Origin: UBA1660 sp964462035 | GTDB lineage: Bacteria > Myxococcota_A > Polyangia > Polyangiales > Houyiibacteriaceae | Direction of reading: 5' to 3' | Length of the DNA stretch: 64,000 bases | NCBI GenBank assembly: GCA_964462035.1 | Contig: CAYXAP010000041.1 | Coordinates: 12,511 to 76,510 of the forward strand | Shown here: piece by piece, positions 1 to 7,794 of the stretch | Layout: each line of letters begins with the position of its first letter | Position numbering within the stretch: the stretch's first letter is position 1 | The notes under the pieces: generated by a model | What the model was told of the DNA's origin: nothing | The model's database searches: none | Seen by the model: only the letters and a program-made list of their open reading frames with translations | Made by a program: the position numbers and the translations under genes

Positions 1-1025
1 GCGATCAACGAGGTCGCGTCGACGGGCTTGAAGAGGAAGGCGTCGACGCCGAGGCCGGAGAGTCGCGCCCAGTCGGTCGCCGCACCGGTGCCCGTCACCA
101 CCAAGAGCGGCGTGGAGCGATGGTCCCGCTCCTTGCGGACCGAGGCGGCGAGCTCGAACCCATCGATGTCCGCGGTCCGCAGCTCGCTGATGATGAGCGA
201 GACCTCGCGCGTACGGAGGGTCTGGAGCGCGGCGGTGCCACTCGACTCGTGGAGGAAGCGCGCGTCCGGGAACGCCTGCCGAAGGATCCCGGCGAGGGTC
301 TTGCGGAACTCGTCGTCGGCGTCGACGAGCAGGATGGTGTGAGCGAGCGGCGTGGCCGCCGCGAAGGCCTGGGCGACCGCCATCCGCTGACGGAAGGTCT
401 CCGCGGAGTGCGGGTCGTCGCCGAGCATGCGGGCCAGGGGTCGGTCGAACGCCCGGGAGAGACCGGGCCGACAAACGCTCGGGGCGACGCCGGGCTGGGG
501 CTCGCTTCCGGTGAGGAGCCGATGCGCCAGCTCACCGAGCGCTTTGAGGTCGTCGGACTCGACCGGAAGCGACGGCGCAGGCATCGAGCGTGGAGAGAGC
601 AGACACACGCGGAAGGAGGGACCGACCTGAACGTGATGCTCGTCCACGTGCCCGTGCGCGCGCCCCTCGCGGTGGAGGGACTCGAGCGCCAACGCGATCG
701 GGTCGAGCACGCCGACCGCCGCGTCGACCGGGAGCGCTCGCTCGTCGTAGAGCTCGACCCATTCGCCGAGGGCCACGCCGGGGAGATGCTCACGGACCAC
801 GAAACCGGAGCCGTCGTCGGTCATGGAGGCGGCGTAGATGGCCTGGAGGTTGGGGTGGATGATGGCCGCCAGCCGTTGCGCCTCGGAGGCCGAGTCCCCG
901 ACCAACGGCTCGATCTCCACCCGCCGCTCGAGCTCCTCGTCCCACGCGACCGCCCCGCGTTCGGTCACCACCTCCACCCGGAACCGGCCGGCGAGGAGCT
1001 GCCCACGGTGGAGGCTCTCGAGCAT
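1..1025 (-). CDS. Pseudokinase fused to degenerate response-regulator receiver (C-terminus beyond window)
   Basis: The reading frame starts at ATG 1025 and is still open at base 1, so at least 341 residues are encoded. Residues 1-220 align by pattern with a Ser/Thr kinase fold. The HRDxKxxN catalytic loop is replaced by a HGHVDEHHV stretch near residues 124-131, and no DFG follows, so catalysis is unlikely. Residues 230-341 are a CheY-like receiver: ILLVDA at 231-236, conserved T311 and K333. The phospho-acceptor Asp is Glu281, in ISELRTAD, and the first acidic pair keeps only one Asp. The protein therefore looks like a signalling scaffold or constitutive mimic rather than an enzyme. It is divergent from an Hpt gene at 1100. 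The degeneracy is seen directly; the role is inferred. Confidence 0.8.
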   Translation of the reverse strand, partial: MLESLHRGQLLAGRFRVEVVTERGAVAWDEELERRVEIEPLVGDSASEAQRLAAIIHPNLQAIYAASMTDDGSGFVVREHLPGVALGEWVELYDERALPVDAAVGVLDPIALALESLHREGRAHGHVDEHHVQVGPSFRVCLLSPRSMPAPSLPVESDDLKALGELAHRLLTGSEPQPGVAPSVCRPGLSRAFDRPLARMLGDDPHSAETFRQRMAVAQAFAAATPLAHTILLVDADDEFRKTLAGILRQAFPDARFLHESSGTAALQTLRTREVSLIISELRTADIDGFELAASVRKERDHRSTPLLVVTGTGAATDWARLSGLGVDAFLFKPVDATSLI

Positions 1026-1033
1026 GGCCCGGG

Positions 1034-1039
1034 AGTATA
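1034..1039 (-). promoter_or_regulatory. Candidate -10 box of the pseudokinase gene
   Basis: TATACT on the minus strand ends 8 nt before ATG 1025. Transcription would then begin almost at the start codon, giving a leaderless or near-leaderless mRNA. No convincing -35 is seen. Confidence 0.35.
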
Positions 1040-1061
1040 GCCTGCGGCGGGGTCGGTAGGG

Positions 1062-1078
1062 TTCTCGCCCCGCGAGAA
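1062..1078. promoter_or_regulatory. Inverted repeat in divergent intergenic region
   Basis: Perfect 7-bp arms TTCTCGC and GCGAGAA are separated by CCC. The repeat lies between the divergent starts at 1025 and 1100 and could be a shared operator. No binding protein can be named. Confidence 0.35.
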
Positions 1079-1099
1079 TTCGACGGCTACCCTGTTCGG

Positions 1100-1426
1100 G
1101 TGAGTGACTTGGAGAGCCGGCTGGAGTCCTTGCGGCGGGAGTACCGTGTGGGCCTCCAGGCGACCATCGACGAGGCGAGAGACGCTTTCGGCCGTGCCGA
1201 GGCGGGGGAGGCGGGGGCGATCGAAGCCGTGTGGCAGATCGCGCACCAGACCTACGGCACCGCGGGCTCCTATGGGCTCGCCGGGGTCGCGGAGGCGGCG
1301 CGAGTGCTCGAGCTGGCGCTCCTACCCCACAGAAACGACGACGCGCTACCGGCCGAGGTGGCCGATAGCGCGAGGGAGGCGCTGGACGCGCTGGTCGCTC
1401 AGGCGTTCGAGGCGGCGCGTACGTAG
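1100..1426 (+). CDS. Hpt-domain histidine phosphotransfer protein
   Basis: A 108-residue all-helical protein with the Hpt signature AHQTYGTAGSYGL. The phosphorylatable His is H49, followed by the Gly-rich helix partner. Hpt proteins shuttle phosphoryl groups between hybrid kinases and receivers in phosphorelays, and act in the cytoplasm. The GTG start at 1100 is 74 bp from the divergent pseudokinase-receiver gene, suggesting a shared module. A hybrid histidine kinase lies at 7795. The 3' end overlaps the convergent DUF1844 gene by 28 nt. Confidence 0.85.
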   Translation: MSDLESRLESLRREYRVGLQATIDEARDAFGRAEAGEAGAIEAVWQIAHQTYGTAGSYGLAGVAEAARVLELALLPHRNDDALPAEVADSAREALDALVAQAFEAART

Positions 1427-1746
1427 CGCATGCGCAGGTCGTAGAGGATCTGCGACAGGAGCCGCTCTTCCTCACCGGAGAGGTTCCCCCGGGTCTTGTC
1501 CTCGAGCATCGCGATGCAGTCGATGGTCTGCTTGGCCATCGGGAGGTTCTTGGGCGGCACCTCGCCACCACCGAACATCTCCTTCGGCGCGGCGCCGAGG
1601 TGAACGATGGCGCTGGTGCTGAGCGAGAGGACGAAGGTGTTGAAGTCGACCGGCGGGCAGGCCGCCTCGTCGAGCTTCGCTTCCGCCTCGTCCGCCTGCT
1701 TCTCGGCAGCTCGCCTGGCCTCGGGGCTGAGATCCTCGGCCGACAC
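1399..1746 (-). CDS. DUF1844 family protein
   Basis: 115 residues. The N-terminal 30 residues are a charged helix rich in Ala and Glu. The core carries the family hallmark DFNTFVLSLSTSAIVHLG, followed by NLPMAKQTIDCIAMLEDKTRGNL and a C-terminal helix. DUF1844 proteins are small cytoplasmic proteins of unknown function, common in Myxococcota and Acidobacteria. The gene starts 2 nt after the stop of the 65-residue gene, so the two are almost certainly one operon. Confidence 0.85.
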   Translation of the reverse strand: MSAEDLSPEARRAAEKQADEAEAKLDEAACPPVDFNTFVLSLSTSAIVHLGAAPKEMFGGGEVPPKNLPMAKQTIDCIAMLEDKTRGNLSGEEERLLSQILYDLRMRYVRAASNA

Positions 1747-1748
1747 GG

Positions 1749-1946
1749 TCAGGCCTCTTCGGTCTCGGCGGCGGCTTCTTCGCCTTCGATGGCCTCGTCC
1801 TCTTCGAGGGAGACGGTCTCGGCGTTGTCCTCCGAGTCCTTCAGCTTCCCGAGGTAGCCCTCGTAGTCCTTACGGGTCAGGAGACCCTTCTGGATGTTCC
1901 GTTCCACCGTTCGCCGGTCCACCAGCTGCTCGTCGATCTTCGCCAT
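1749..1946 (-). CDS. Small acidic hypothetical protein
   Basis: 65 residues. The N-terminal half is basic/amphipathic (DRRTVERNIQKGLLTRKDYEGYLG). The C-terminal half is almost purely Glu/Asp/Ala. I do not recognise a family. It is translated immediately ahead of the DUF1844 gene, with a 2-nt gap. The ATG at 1946 has no visible Shine-Dalgarno but sits just behind a good promoter candidate, so the mRNA may be leaderless. Confidence 0.75.
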   Translation of the reverse strand: MAKIDEQLVDRRTVERNIQKGLLTRKDYEGYLGKLKDSEDNAETVSLEEDEAIEGEEAAAETEEA

Positions 1947-1954
1947 GGCGGCTC

Positions 1955-1982
1955 AATTAAGAGCCCAGGGGCCTTGGGTCAA
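1955..1982 (-). promoter_or_regulatory. Candidate sigma-70-type promoter with palindrome, possibly leaderless
   Basis: On the minus strand TTGACC (1982-1977) is followed after 16 nt by TTAATT (1960-1955), 8 nt from ATG 1946. The -10 box is the loop of an inverted repeat, GGCTC/GAGCC, at 1950-1965, which could be an operator. Confidence 0.4.
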
Positions 1983-2006
1983 GCCTCCTGTCCCTCATCG
2001 CCCGGC

Positions 2007-5000
2007 TCAGAAGAGGCCGATCGAGAAGTGGAACGACCCGAAGGGCTCGCTGATCGAGTTCAGATAGGTCCGCCGAATGAGCAGGATTCCATAGTCGAAA
2101 GCGATGGGGCCGACCGGCGTGTTGATGCGGAGGCCCAGCCCCGCGGTGGGCCGTAGCTCGACGGGGTTGAGGCCCCCGCTCTCGAAGGGGCGGCCGCCGG
2201 TGTCGATCCAGGTGTTGCCCAGGTCGACGAAGGCGCCGCCGCCGATGTCGCCGAAGATGGGGAAGCGAAGCTCGCCACGGAGCACCATGAACGAGTCGCC
2301 GCCCTGGACGACGGCTGCGGTGTTGTCGACCAGCCCGTTCCGGATCGCCTCGGCCAGGTCCTGGGGGACCATCGAGTCCTGCAGGTACCCGCGGACCGTG
2401 TCGACGCCGCCGAGGAAGAACTGGCGGTTCGGGTAGGTCTTGCTCTCCGAGGTCAGGTGGACGACCCGACCCAACCGGAGCTGGGTCGCCAGCACCACCT
2501 TCTCTCCGAGTGGGATGTACCCGTTGAAGGTGCCGAGGAGTCGGAGGTGGTTGCTGTCGAAGACGATGCGCTCTCCGTCACGCTCGATCTCGGCGGGGCG
2601 GAGCGTCCGGGCGTACTCGGCGGTGACGGTGGCGTAGAAACCCTTGGATGGAGTGAACGGGCTGTCGCGGAAGTCCACACTTGCCGTCACCTCCGTCGCG
2701 ACGAGGGTCGAGGTGCCCTCTGGAACCCGGAGGAGCTGCCGCAGTCGCAGATCGGTGGTGTTCTCGAGCAGCTCTTCGTAGGAGTCGGAGCCGAGCACGC
2801 CGATTTCGTTGTTCTCGATGGCTCCGCTGACGCTCATGCCGAAGAGGCGCCGCGGCCGCCAGGTGAAGGTGAGGTCGATGCCGTTCTTGGTCAGGCCGAA
2901 CGCTCGCTCGTTCTCGCGCTGGTGGCTCAGGCTGAGCGAGGTGCTCACCGAGGGGATGCCGACGTAAGGCGCCGTGAAGACCAGCGCCACGCGGCGCTCG
3001 AGACGGTCGCCGAGGCTGAGCGCCTGGAAGCGCTCCTCGAGGGTGGGGTCGAGGAAGAAGAACTGGTAGCCGAACTGAGCACGGGCGGTGACCTGCAGGG
3101 CCGCCCCACCGATGTTCCGATAGCCGTACTCGACGCCGAAGCGCGCGCCCTGACCGGTGGAGACACCGGCGGTGAAGTCGAGGTACTGGGTCTTCCGCTC
3201 GGTGACCGTGATCACCAGGTTCTTCACCCGAGCTGGGAGGTCTTCGTCCTCCGGGACCACGGTCACCCCACTGAAGACGCCGAGATCGATCAGCCGGTCG
3301 CGCGCGAGCCTCAGCGAAGTGGGCGTGAGCCGATCGCCGCGGCTGACCGGTACGACCCGCCGCGCGAAGGACTCGGAGGTCTGCTCGAGCCCCTCGAGCC
3401 GCACCTCGCCGATGTGGACGACGAAGCGCTCGACGATCCGGAGCCGCACCTCGGCGCGGGTCCGATCCGGACTGAAGAGCACCTCGCGCTCGATGGAGGC
3501 GTAGTAGTAGCCCTGGTCCTTGTAGGCCTCGAGGATGCGACTCTCCGCCTTCTCGAGGGCGAGATAGCTGAAGGGCTGACCGCGCTCGAGGCCGGCAGCC
3601 TCCAGCACGACTCGATCGCCGAGTGCCTCGTTGCCCTCGATGGTCATGCGGTGGAGCCGGGTGCGCGGCCCTTCGACGACGGGCACGATGACCCGCGCAC
3701 GTTGCTCGTCGATACGCTCGAGCCGAGCCGGACCCGCCGTCGCCGCCAGGAACCCGTCGGCGCGGTAGAGCTCCTGGATGTGCTCGGTGGCCTGGGCGTA
3801 GGCGCTCTCGTACCAGACTTCTTCCGGTGTGAGGTCGAGGGGCGGAGCCGAGCGACGCACCGAGTCCGGGCTCACCAGGAGCCGACGAGCCACGAGGTCG
3901 TCGATGGGCTCGAGGGGTCCGATCTCGTCGATGGCGTCGTCGAGGATCGCGTCGATCTGCTCGTCCAGGAACGAGCCCTCGAGGTGGCGAGCGCCGGGGA
4001 AGCTCCGGCCGACCACCCGAACCGGCTCGCCCGTCGCGATGTCGACGAGGAGGAGGGTCGAGACGCCCGGCCGCAACGGAACCGCCGACTCCTCCGGCGC
4101 CTGGACGCGCCGCACGCTCACCTGAGCGTCCGGGAAACCGTAGCGTTGGACCAGCTTCGTGACTCGGCCCTCCATCGCCAGGATGACGCCCGAGTGCGGT
4201 CGCTCCTCACCGATGCGGAGCACGTCGTAGATCGCGGTCCGGGGGATCTGGCCGTACCCACGGATCAGCACTTGGTAGCGAGGACCGACGTGACTACGAA
4301 CCCGGACGATCACCCCCGCGCCGCTGCGGTCCAGGGACCGGAGCACCATGCGCGCTTCCAGATAGCCGAGCTCGCGCAGGCGCTCCTGGCCGCGCTCGAC
4401 CGCGCGGCTCACCGCCTCGCGATCCAGCAGGTCGCCCTCACCCAGGTCCATCGAGCGCCGAACGCCGGTCGATTCTCGTGGGGCTTCGCCTTCGAAGACC
4501 ACCCCCAGCACCCGAGTGGGCTCGCCCTCGTCTACGTCGACGATGAGCACCTTCCGGGCCGGATCGTCCGTGTCCCGGAGTGTCGCCCGCACACCGACCT
4601 GCTCGTAGCCGAGCTGCGCGTACGCCACGCCCAGCCGTGCTTGGACGGCGGGGAGGTCCGCCGCCGCCAGCTCCGCGCCCTCGGTGAGGTCCAGCTCGCG
4701 CCGGACGTCCTCGTCGTCGAGCACCTCGTTCCCGTTGACGTCGACCCGTACGAGCACGATGCGAGGCGCGAGGTGAACCACGACCCGAAGCCCCTCACCC
4801 TCGGGGACCACGTCCACCTGGACGTCCGCGAAGCGTCCGGTCGCCAAGAGCCGGCGGACCATCTGTCGGAGGCTCCGCCGAGTGACGGGAGCGCCGATCG
4901 GGAAGCCCACCTCGCGAACGGGCACGCTCATCCCTTCGACCTCGACGCTCACCGCGCTCCGGCCGCTCAGCTCCCGCGGCAGGTCCGCTCGCGCCGCGGG

Positions 5001-5042
5001 GGCCGCGAGCAGCAGAGCCATCAGCAGGAGGAGGAGCCGCAC
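2007..5042 (-). CDS. Omp85-family outer-membrane assembly protein (BamA/TamA-like)
   Basis: 1011 residues with a signal peptide (about 1-19, ending AARA). A long run of POTRA-like repeats fills residues 20-615, with beta-alpha-alpha-beta patterns such as VDVNGNEVLDDEDV and MTIEGNEALGDRVV. From about residue 620 a 16-strand-type barrel follows, with the conserved VRGY motif near residue 880 and the terminal aromatic F1011 that marks Omp85 barrels. It inserts beta-barrel proteins into the outer membrane. It is longer than typical BamA (about 800), because of extra periplasmic repeats, and no Bam/Tam partner is adjacent, so BamA versus paralogue is undecided. GTG start at 5042; an ATG at 5021 is possible. 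Confidence 0.88.
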   Translation of the reverse strand: MRLLLLLMALLLAAPAARADLPRELSGRSAVSVEVEGMSVPVREVGFPIGAPVTRRSLRQMVRRLLATGRFADVQVDVVPEGEGLRVVVHLAPRIVLVRVDVNGNEVLDDEDVRRELDLTEGAELAAADLPAVQARLGVAYAQLGYEQVGVRATLRDTDDPARKVLIVDVDEGEPTRVLGVVFEGEAPRESTGVRRSMDLGEGDLLDREAVSRAVERGQERLRELGYLEARMVLRSLDRSGAGVIVRVRSHVGPRYQVLIRGYGQIPRTAIYDVLRIGEERPHSGVILAMEGRVTKLVQRYGFPDAQVSVRRVQAPEESAVPLRPGVSTLLLVDIATGEPVRVVGRSFPGARHLEGSFLDEQIDAILDDAIDEIGPLEPIDDLVARRLLVSPDSVRRSAPPLDLTPEEVWYESAYAQATEHIQELYRADGFLAATAGPARLERIDEQRARVIVPVVEGPRTRLHRMTIEGNEALGDRVVLEAAGLERGQPFSYLALEKAESRILEAYKDQGYYYASIEREVLFSPDRTRAEVRLRIVERFVVHIGEVRLEGLEQTSESFARRVVPVSRGDRLTPTSLRLARDRLIDLGVFSGVTVVPEDEDLPARVKNLVITVTERKTQYLDFTAGVSTGQGARFGVEYGYRNIGGAALQVTARAQFGYQFFFLDPTLEERFQALSLGDRLERRVALVFTAPYVGIPSVSTSLSLSHQRENERAFGLTKNGIDLTFTWRPRRLFGMSVSGAIENNEIGVLGSDSYEELLENTTDLRLRQLLRVPEGTSTLVATEVTASVDFRDSPFTPSKGFYATVTAEYARTLRPAEIERDGERIVFDSNHLRLLGTFNGYIPLGEKVVLATQLRLGRVVHLTSESKTYPNRQFFLGGVDTVRGYLQDSMVPQDLAEAIRNGLVDNTAAVVQGGDSFMVLRGELRFPIFGDIGGGAFVDLGNTWIDTGGRPFESGGLNPVELRPTAGLGLRINTPVGPIAFDYGILLIRRTYLNSISEPFGSFHFSIGLF

Positions 5043-5075
5043 CCGAGCAGGTGTACCGCAAACATCGCGTAGCGG

Positions 5076-5104
5076 TTGACAAGAACTCCGGTGTTACCAA
5101 TGAA
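5076..5104 (+). promoter_or_regulatory. Weak promoter candidate for the PAP2 gene
   Basis: TTGACA at 5076-5081 is a perfect -35 consensus. The best -10 at 17-nt spacing (5099-5104) matches only three positions. If used, it supports the downstream GTG start at 5111 rather than the one at 5051. Confidence 0.25.
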
Positions 5105-5110
5105 ACGGCG

Positions 5111-6118
5111 GTGATTTCCTCGGTCGTTCGGCTCGTCTGCCTGGGGGCGGTCCTCGCCGTCAGTGCCCACGCCCAGGGGCAGGGCCGCGAGCCCGAGGAC
5201 GACCCGATGGCGCCTCAGAGCTTCGTCGACGAAGAGGATGTCTCGGAGGACGCCGCGGCAGCCCGGCGACCGGAAGGCCGCGATCGCTTCGAGACCACGG
5301 CCCTGCACGACGCGCCGAACCCCACCCTCGAGTGGCCCGATCGCTGGGGGAGCTTCGGGCTCTGGGATTACGGCATGCTCGGCGGAGCGATGGCCGTCAC
5401 GGTCGGCACCCAGCTGGTGGGTCCACTGAACACGGGCGACCCGCGGGCAGGCACCGGTTGGCAGGCCACCTCGCGCTTCGACGACATCATCCGGCGCAAC
5501 CTCCGCCGAGACGACCTCGAGGAGCGCAGCCGCGTCCGGGACGCCAGCGACCTGGTGCTCTCGCTCGCGGTGTCCTTCCCCTTCCTCTTCGACGGGTTGG
5601 TGAGCGCGTTCTGGTACCACGAGTCGCCGGAGGTGGGCCGCGAGCTGACCCTGCTGGCGATCGAGGTCCAGTTCGTCACGGCGGCCATCCAGAGCACCGC
5701 GAACATGCTGGCGAGCCGGGTGCGGCCCTACGTGCGCGACTGCGGCGGCGAGCTCGAAGCCGACAATGGCGACTGCACCGGCTCCGTTCGCTTCCGGAGC
5801 TACTTCAGCGGTCACACGAGTCAGGCATTCGCAGGCGCGGTGACCAGCTGCGTCTTCCATGCCAAGTTCCCGCTCTATGGTGGGGGCTCGAAGGACGTCC
5901 TTCCGTGCATCGGGCTGCTCGCCGGAGCCAGCGCCGTCGGCGTCTTCCGGATGATGGGCGACATGCACTACATCACCGACGTGCTGAGTGGAGCGATCGT
6001 CGGCTCTGCCGTCGGTCTCGCGCTGCCGCTGCTCCGGATGCGCGACCTCGAACGCGGGCGCCGCGTGTCGATCGTCCCGAACGGGCTCGGCCTCGCCGTC
6101 GTGGGGTCGCTCCGGTGA
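5111..6118 (+). CDS. PAP2-superfamily phosphatase, secreted/membrane
   Basis: About 335 residues from GTG 5111, which places a clean signal peptide at the N-terminus (MISSVVRLVCLGAVLAVSAHA). The alternative GTG 5051 would add 20 polar residues before it. The C-terminal half has the three PAP2 phosphatase motifs: RVRPYV, FSGHTSQAF and RMMGDMHYITDVLSG, giving the Arg, His and His/Asp catalytic residues. PAP2 enzymes dephosphorylate lipid phosphates such as phosphatidate or undecaprenyl pyrophosphate. Its stop overlaps the next gene's GTG (GTGA), so the two are translationally coupled. Confidence 0.85.
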   Translation: MISSVVRLVCLGAVLAVSAHAQGQGREPEDDPMAPQSFVDEEDVSEDAAAARRPEGRDRFETTALHDAPNPTLEWPDRWGSFGLWDYGMLGGAMAVTVGTQLVGPLNTGDPRAGTGWQATSRFDDIIRRNLRRDDLEERSRVRDASDLVLSLAVSFPFLFDGLVSAFWYHESPEVGRELTLLAIEVQFVTAAIQSTANMLASRVRPYVRDCGGELEADNGDCTGSVRFRSYFSGHTSQAFAGAVTSCVFHAKFPLYGGGSKDVLPCIGLLAGASAVGVFRMMGDMHYITDVLSGAIVGSAVGLALPLLRMRDLERGRRVSIVPNGLGLAVVGSLR

Positions 6119-7059
6119 GGTGGGCCGGCCTGGCGTCGCTGCTGGTGCTCGTCGCCAGCGCACCGGTCGCGGCACAGCACTCGCTGCCCGGCAGCTTCCC
6201 GATGGACGGCGAAGGCCCCACCCAGGAAGACACCAGCGACGACCCGAACCGGCCGCCGGGCTGGTCGAGCGGCACCACCCGCGGCTTCGTGGGCGGCTCC
6301 TTCGATCTGGGCTTCCTCTACGTCCGCCCACGCTTTCAGGCGGGCTGGGGACGACCCCACTTCAAGTGGGTGGGCTTCGACGTGAACCCGATCGTGTCGC
6401 CGGGCGCGCTCGGTGGCTACGCCGGGCTCCGGATCGACCACCCGATCGTCGACTGGCGGATCGGGGCACGGATGGCTCTGCCTTTCTCTCGCTCGTACAT
6501 GGAGGCGCGCCCCAACGACCAGTCTTTCGATCGGACGGATCTGAACCGGGACGTCGAAGGTGAGGACGGCCTCTACATCTCCACCGAGACCGAGCTCACC
6601 CTGACCATCCCGGTCGGCGAGGGAACGCTCTTCAGCGAGACGGCGCTGACCCACGTCTCGCTCGTGCCCGAGGACGTCTTCGTCTACGAGGACACCATCA
6701 AGATCATCGTCGACCCGCCGTGGGTGTGGCGACAACGGATCGGCTACATGGCCCGCTTCGGCGAGACCGGCGCAGTGCGCGTCGGTCTGGTGGCCGAGGT
6801 GGTCGGCGTGCCGAAGCGCGACATGGTGGTGGTCCGTGCGGGGCTGCTGCTGCGGGTGTGGGTGAGTCCGCGGGTCGAGGTCCGTGGCTCGTGGATTCCG
6901 GCGATCGTCGGGCGCGACGATCTGGGGATCCGCGGAGGCGATTTCGGTCTACTCGGGCTGCGCTATCGGTGGGCCACGGGGGGCATCAGCGGCGAACAGC
7001 GCGGCGACCCGGCGGTGCTCCCGGAGCTCCGCGAAGGCGAAGAGTCGCCGGTCAACTAG
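6115..7059 (+). CDS. Exported outer-membrane protein of unknown function
   Basis: 314 residues from GTG 6115. A signal peptide of about 21 residues ends APVAAQ. The mature part alternates short hydrophobic strands with Gly/Asp/Arg turns (GFVGGSFDLGFLYVRPRFQAG, GYAGLRI, YLARFGETGAVRVGLVAEV-type segments) and ends GLLGLRYRW, consistent with a 12- to 14-strand beta-barrel. I recognise no named family. The 4-nt overlap with the PAP2 gene suggests it works with that envelope phosphatase. The start is fixed by the signal peptide and the overlap. Confidence 0.8.
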   Translation: MRWAGLASLLVLVASAPVAAQHSLPGSFPMDGEGPTQEDTSDDPNRPPGWSSGTTRGFVGGSFDLGFLYVRPRFQAGWGRPHFKWVGFDVNPIVSPGALGGYAGLRIDHPIVDWRIGARMALPFSRSYMEARPNDQSFDRTDLNRDVEGEDGLYISTETELTLTIPVGEGTLFSETALTHVSLVPEDVFVYEDTIKIIVDPPWVWRQRIGYMARFGETGAVRVGLVAEVVGVPKRDMVVVRAGLLLRVWVSPRVEVRGSWIPAIVGRDDLGIRGGDFGLLGLRYRWATGGISGEQRGDPAVLPELREGEESPVN

Positions 7060-7061
7060 AG

Positions 7062-7763
7062 CTAGTGCTGCTGCTCGTCGTCGGGCTCGTGGCTGAGTTG
7101 GAAGGGGTAGTGGACGGTGATCGTCCCACCCTCGTCGGGCGGCGGAAGCTCCAGCGTGAAGAGGGTCTCACTGAAGCACTCCTCGAGGATCGGGTCGCGG
7201 AGCGTGCTCTCCTCGAGGACGCTGCTCTCCTCGACCACGCCGCCGACCTCGGGCTCGCCGGTGAAGACGAAACGCGTGACCAATCGACCCTCGGGCACCG
7301 CGCGCTCCTCCCGCTCCGCGGCATCGCGGGCCAGCTCGTAGCACTCCGCGAGGAGCGGCCGAAGCGACTGCACCGCCTCACGGATGTACTCGGGGTCCAT
7401 GCTCCCGGCCCGCTCTTCGGCGGGTGCCCCCGAGCCCGCCGCTGCCGGGGCCATGGCGGAGGACGCCGAGGACTCGCCCGCGCTGGACGTGCCCTCCGTG
7501 GTCGCGGCGAGCCGCTCGTCGCGAGCGCGGCGAATCGCCTCGCGAAGCGCCTCGGCCACCTGGCGGCGCGCCTCCTGGTCGGTCGGTCGGTCGGCGGCCG
7601 GAGCTCGCGCTTCGGGGGCATCCACCCCTGGAAGCGTGGGGAACGCGCTTCGCTCCGGCGGGGACTCCGCTCGTGGCTCGGCGACCGGCGACGGCCACAG
7701 CCACCAGACGAGCGCGGCGAGCGCCATGAGGGCCGTGAGTGCTGCGGCGTACCGGGCGTTCAT
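7062..7763 (-). CDS. AgmX/PglI C-terminal domain protein
   Basis: 233 residues from ATG 7763. An N-terminal membrane anchor (about 5-21, ending LVWWLWP) is followed by a Pro/Ala/Glu-rich linker. A C-terminal domain has the myxobacterial AgmX/PglI pattern: CYE near the start, GRLVTRFVF, and a final GGTITVHYPFQLS. Such proteins are linked to gliding motility or TonB-like envelope functions in Myxococcus; that link is family knowledge, not shown here. Its start codon overlaps the region just before the divergent histidine kinase. Confidence 0.72.
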   Translation of the reverse strand: MNARYAAALTALMALAALVWWLWPSPVAEPRAESPPERSAFPTLPGVDAPEARAPAADRPTDQEARRQVAEALREAIRRARDERLAATTEGTSSAGESSASSAMAPAAAGSGAPAEERAGSMDPEYIREAVQSLRPLLAECYELARDAAEREERAVPEGRLVTRFVFTGEPEVGGVVEESSVLEESTLRDPILEECFSETLFTLELPPPDEGGTITVHYPFQLSHEPDDEQQH

Positions 7764-7794
7764 GACTGACGAGACCGTAGTAGAAGTAACCTGG

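Noticed and set aside
120..1040. 306-codon + strand frame at the left end
   Set aside because: Antisense to the pseudokinase-receiver gene, which has recognisable receiver motifs.
2457..5072. 871-codon + strand frame antisense to the Omp85 gene
   Set aside because: Composition-driven shadow; the minus-strand protein has a signal peptide, POTRA and barrel.
5332..6114. N-terminal extension of the outer-membrane protein inside the PAP2 gene
   Set aside because: The extension is an out-of-frame shadow of PAP2; a signal peptide starts exactly at GTG 6115.
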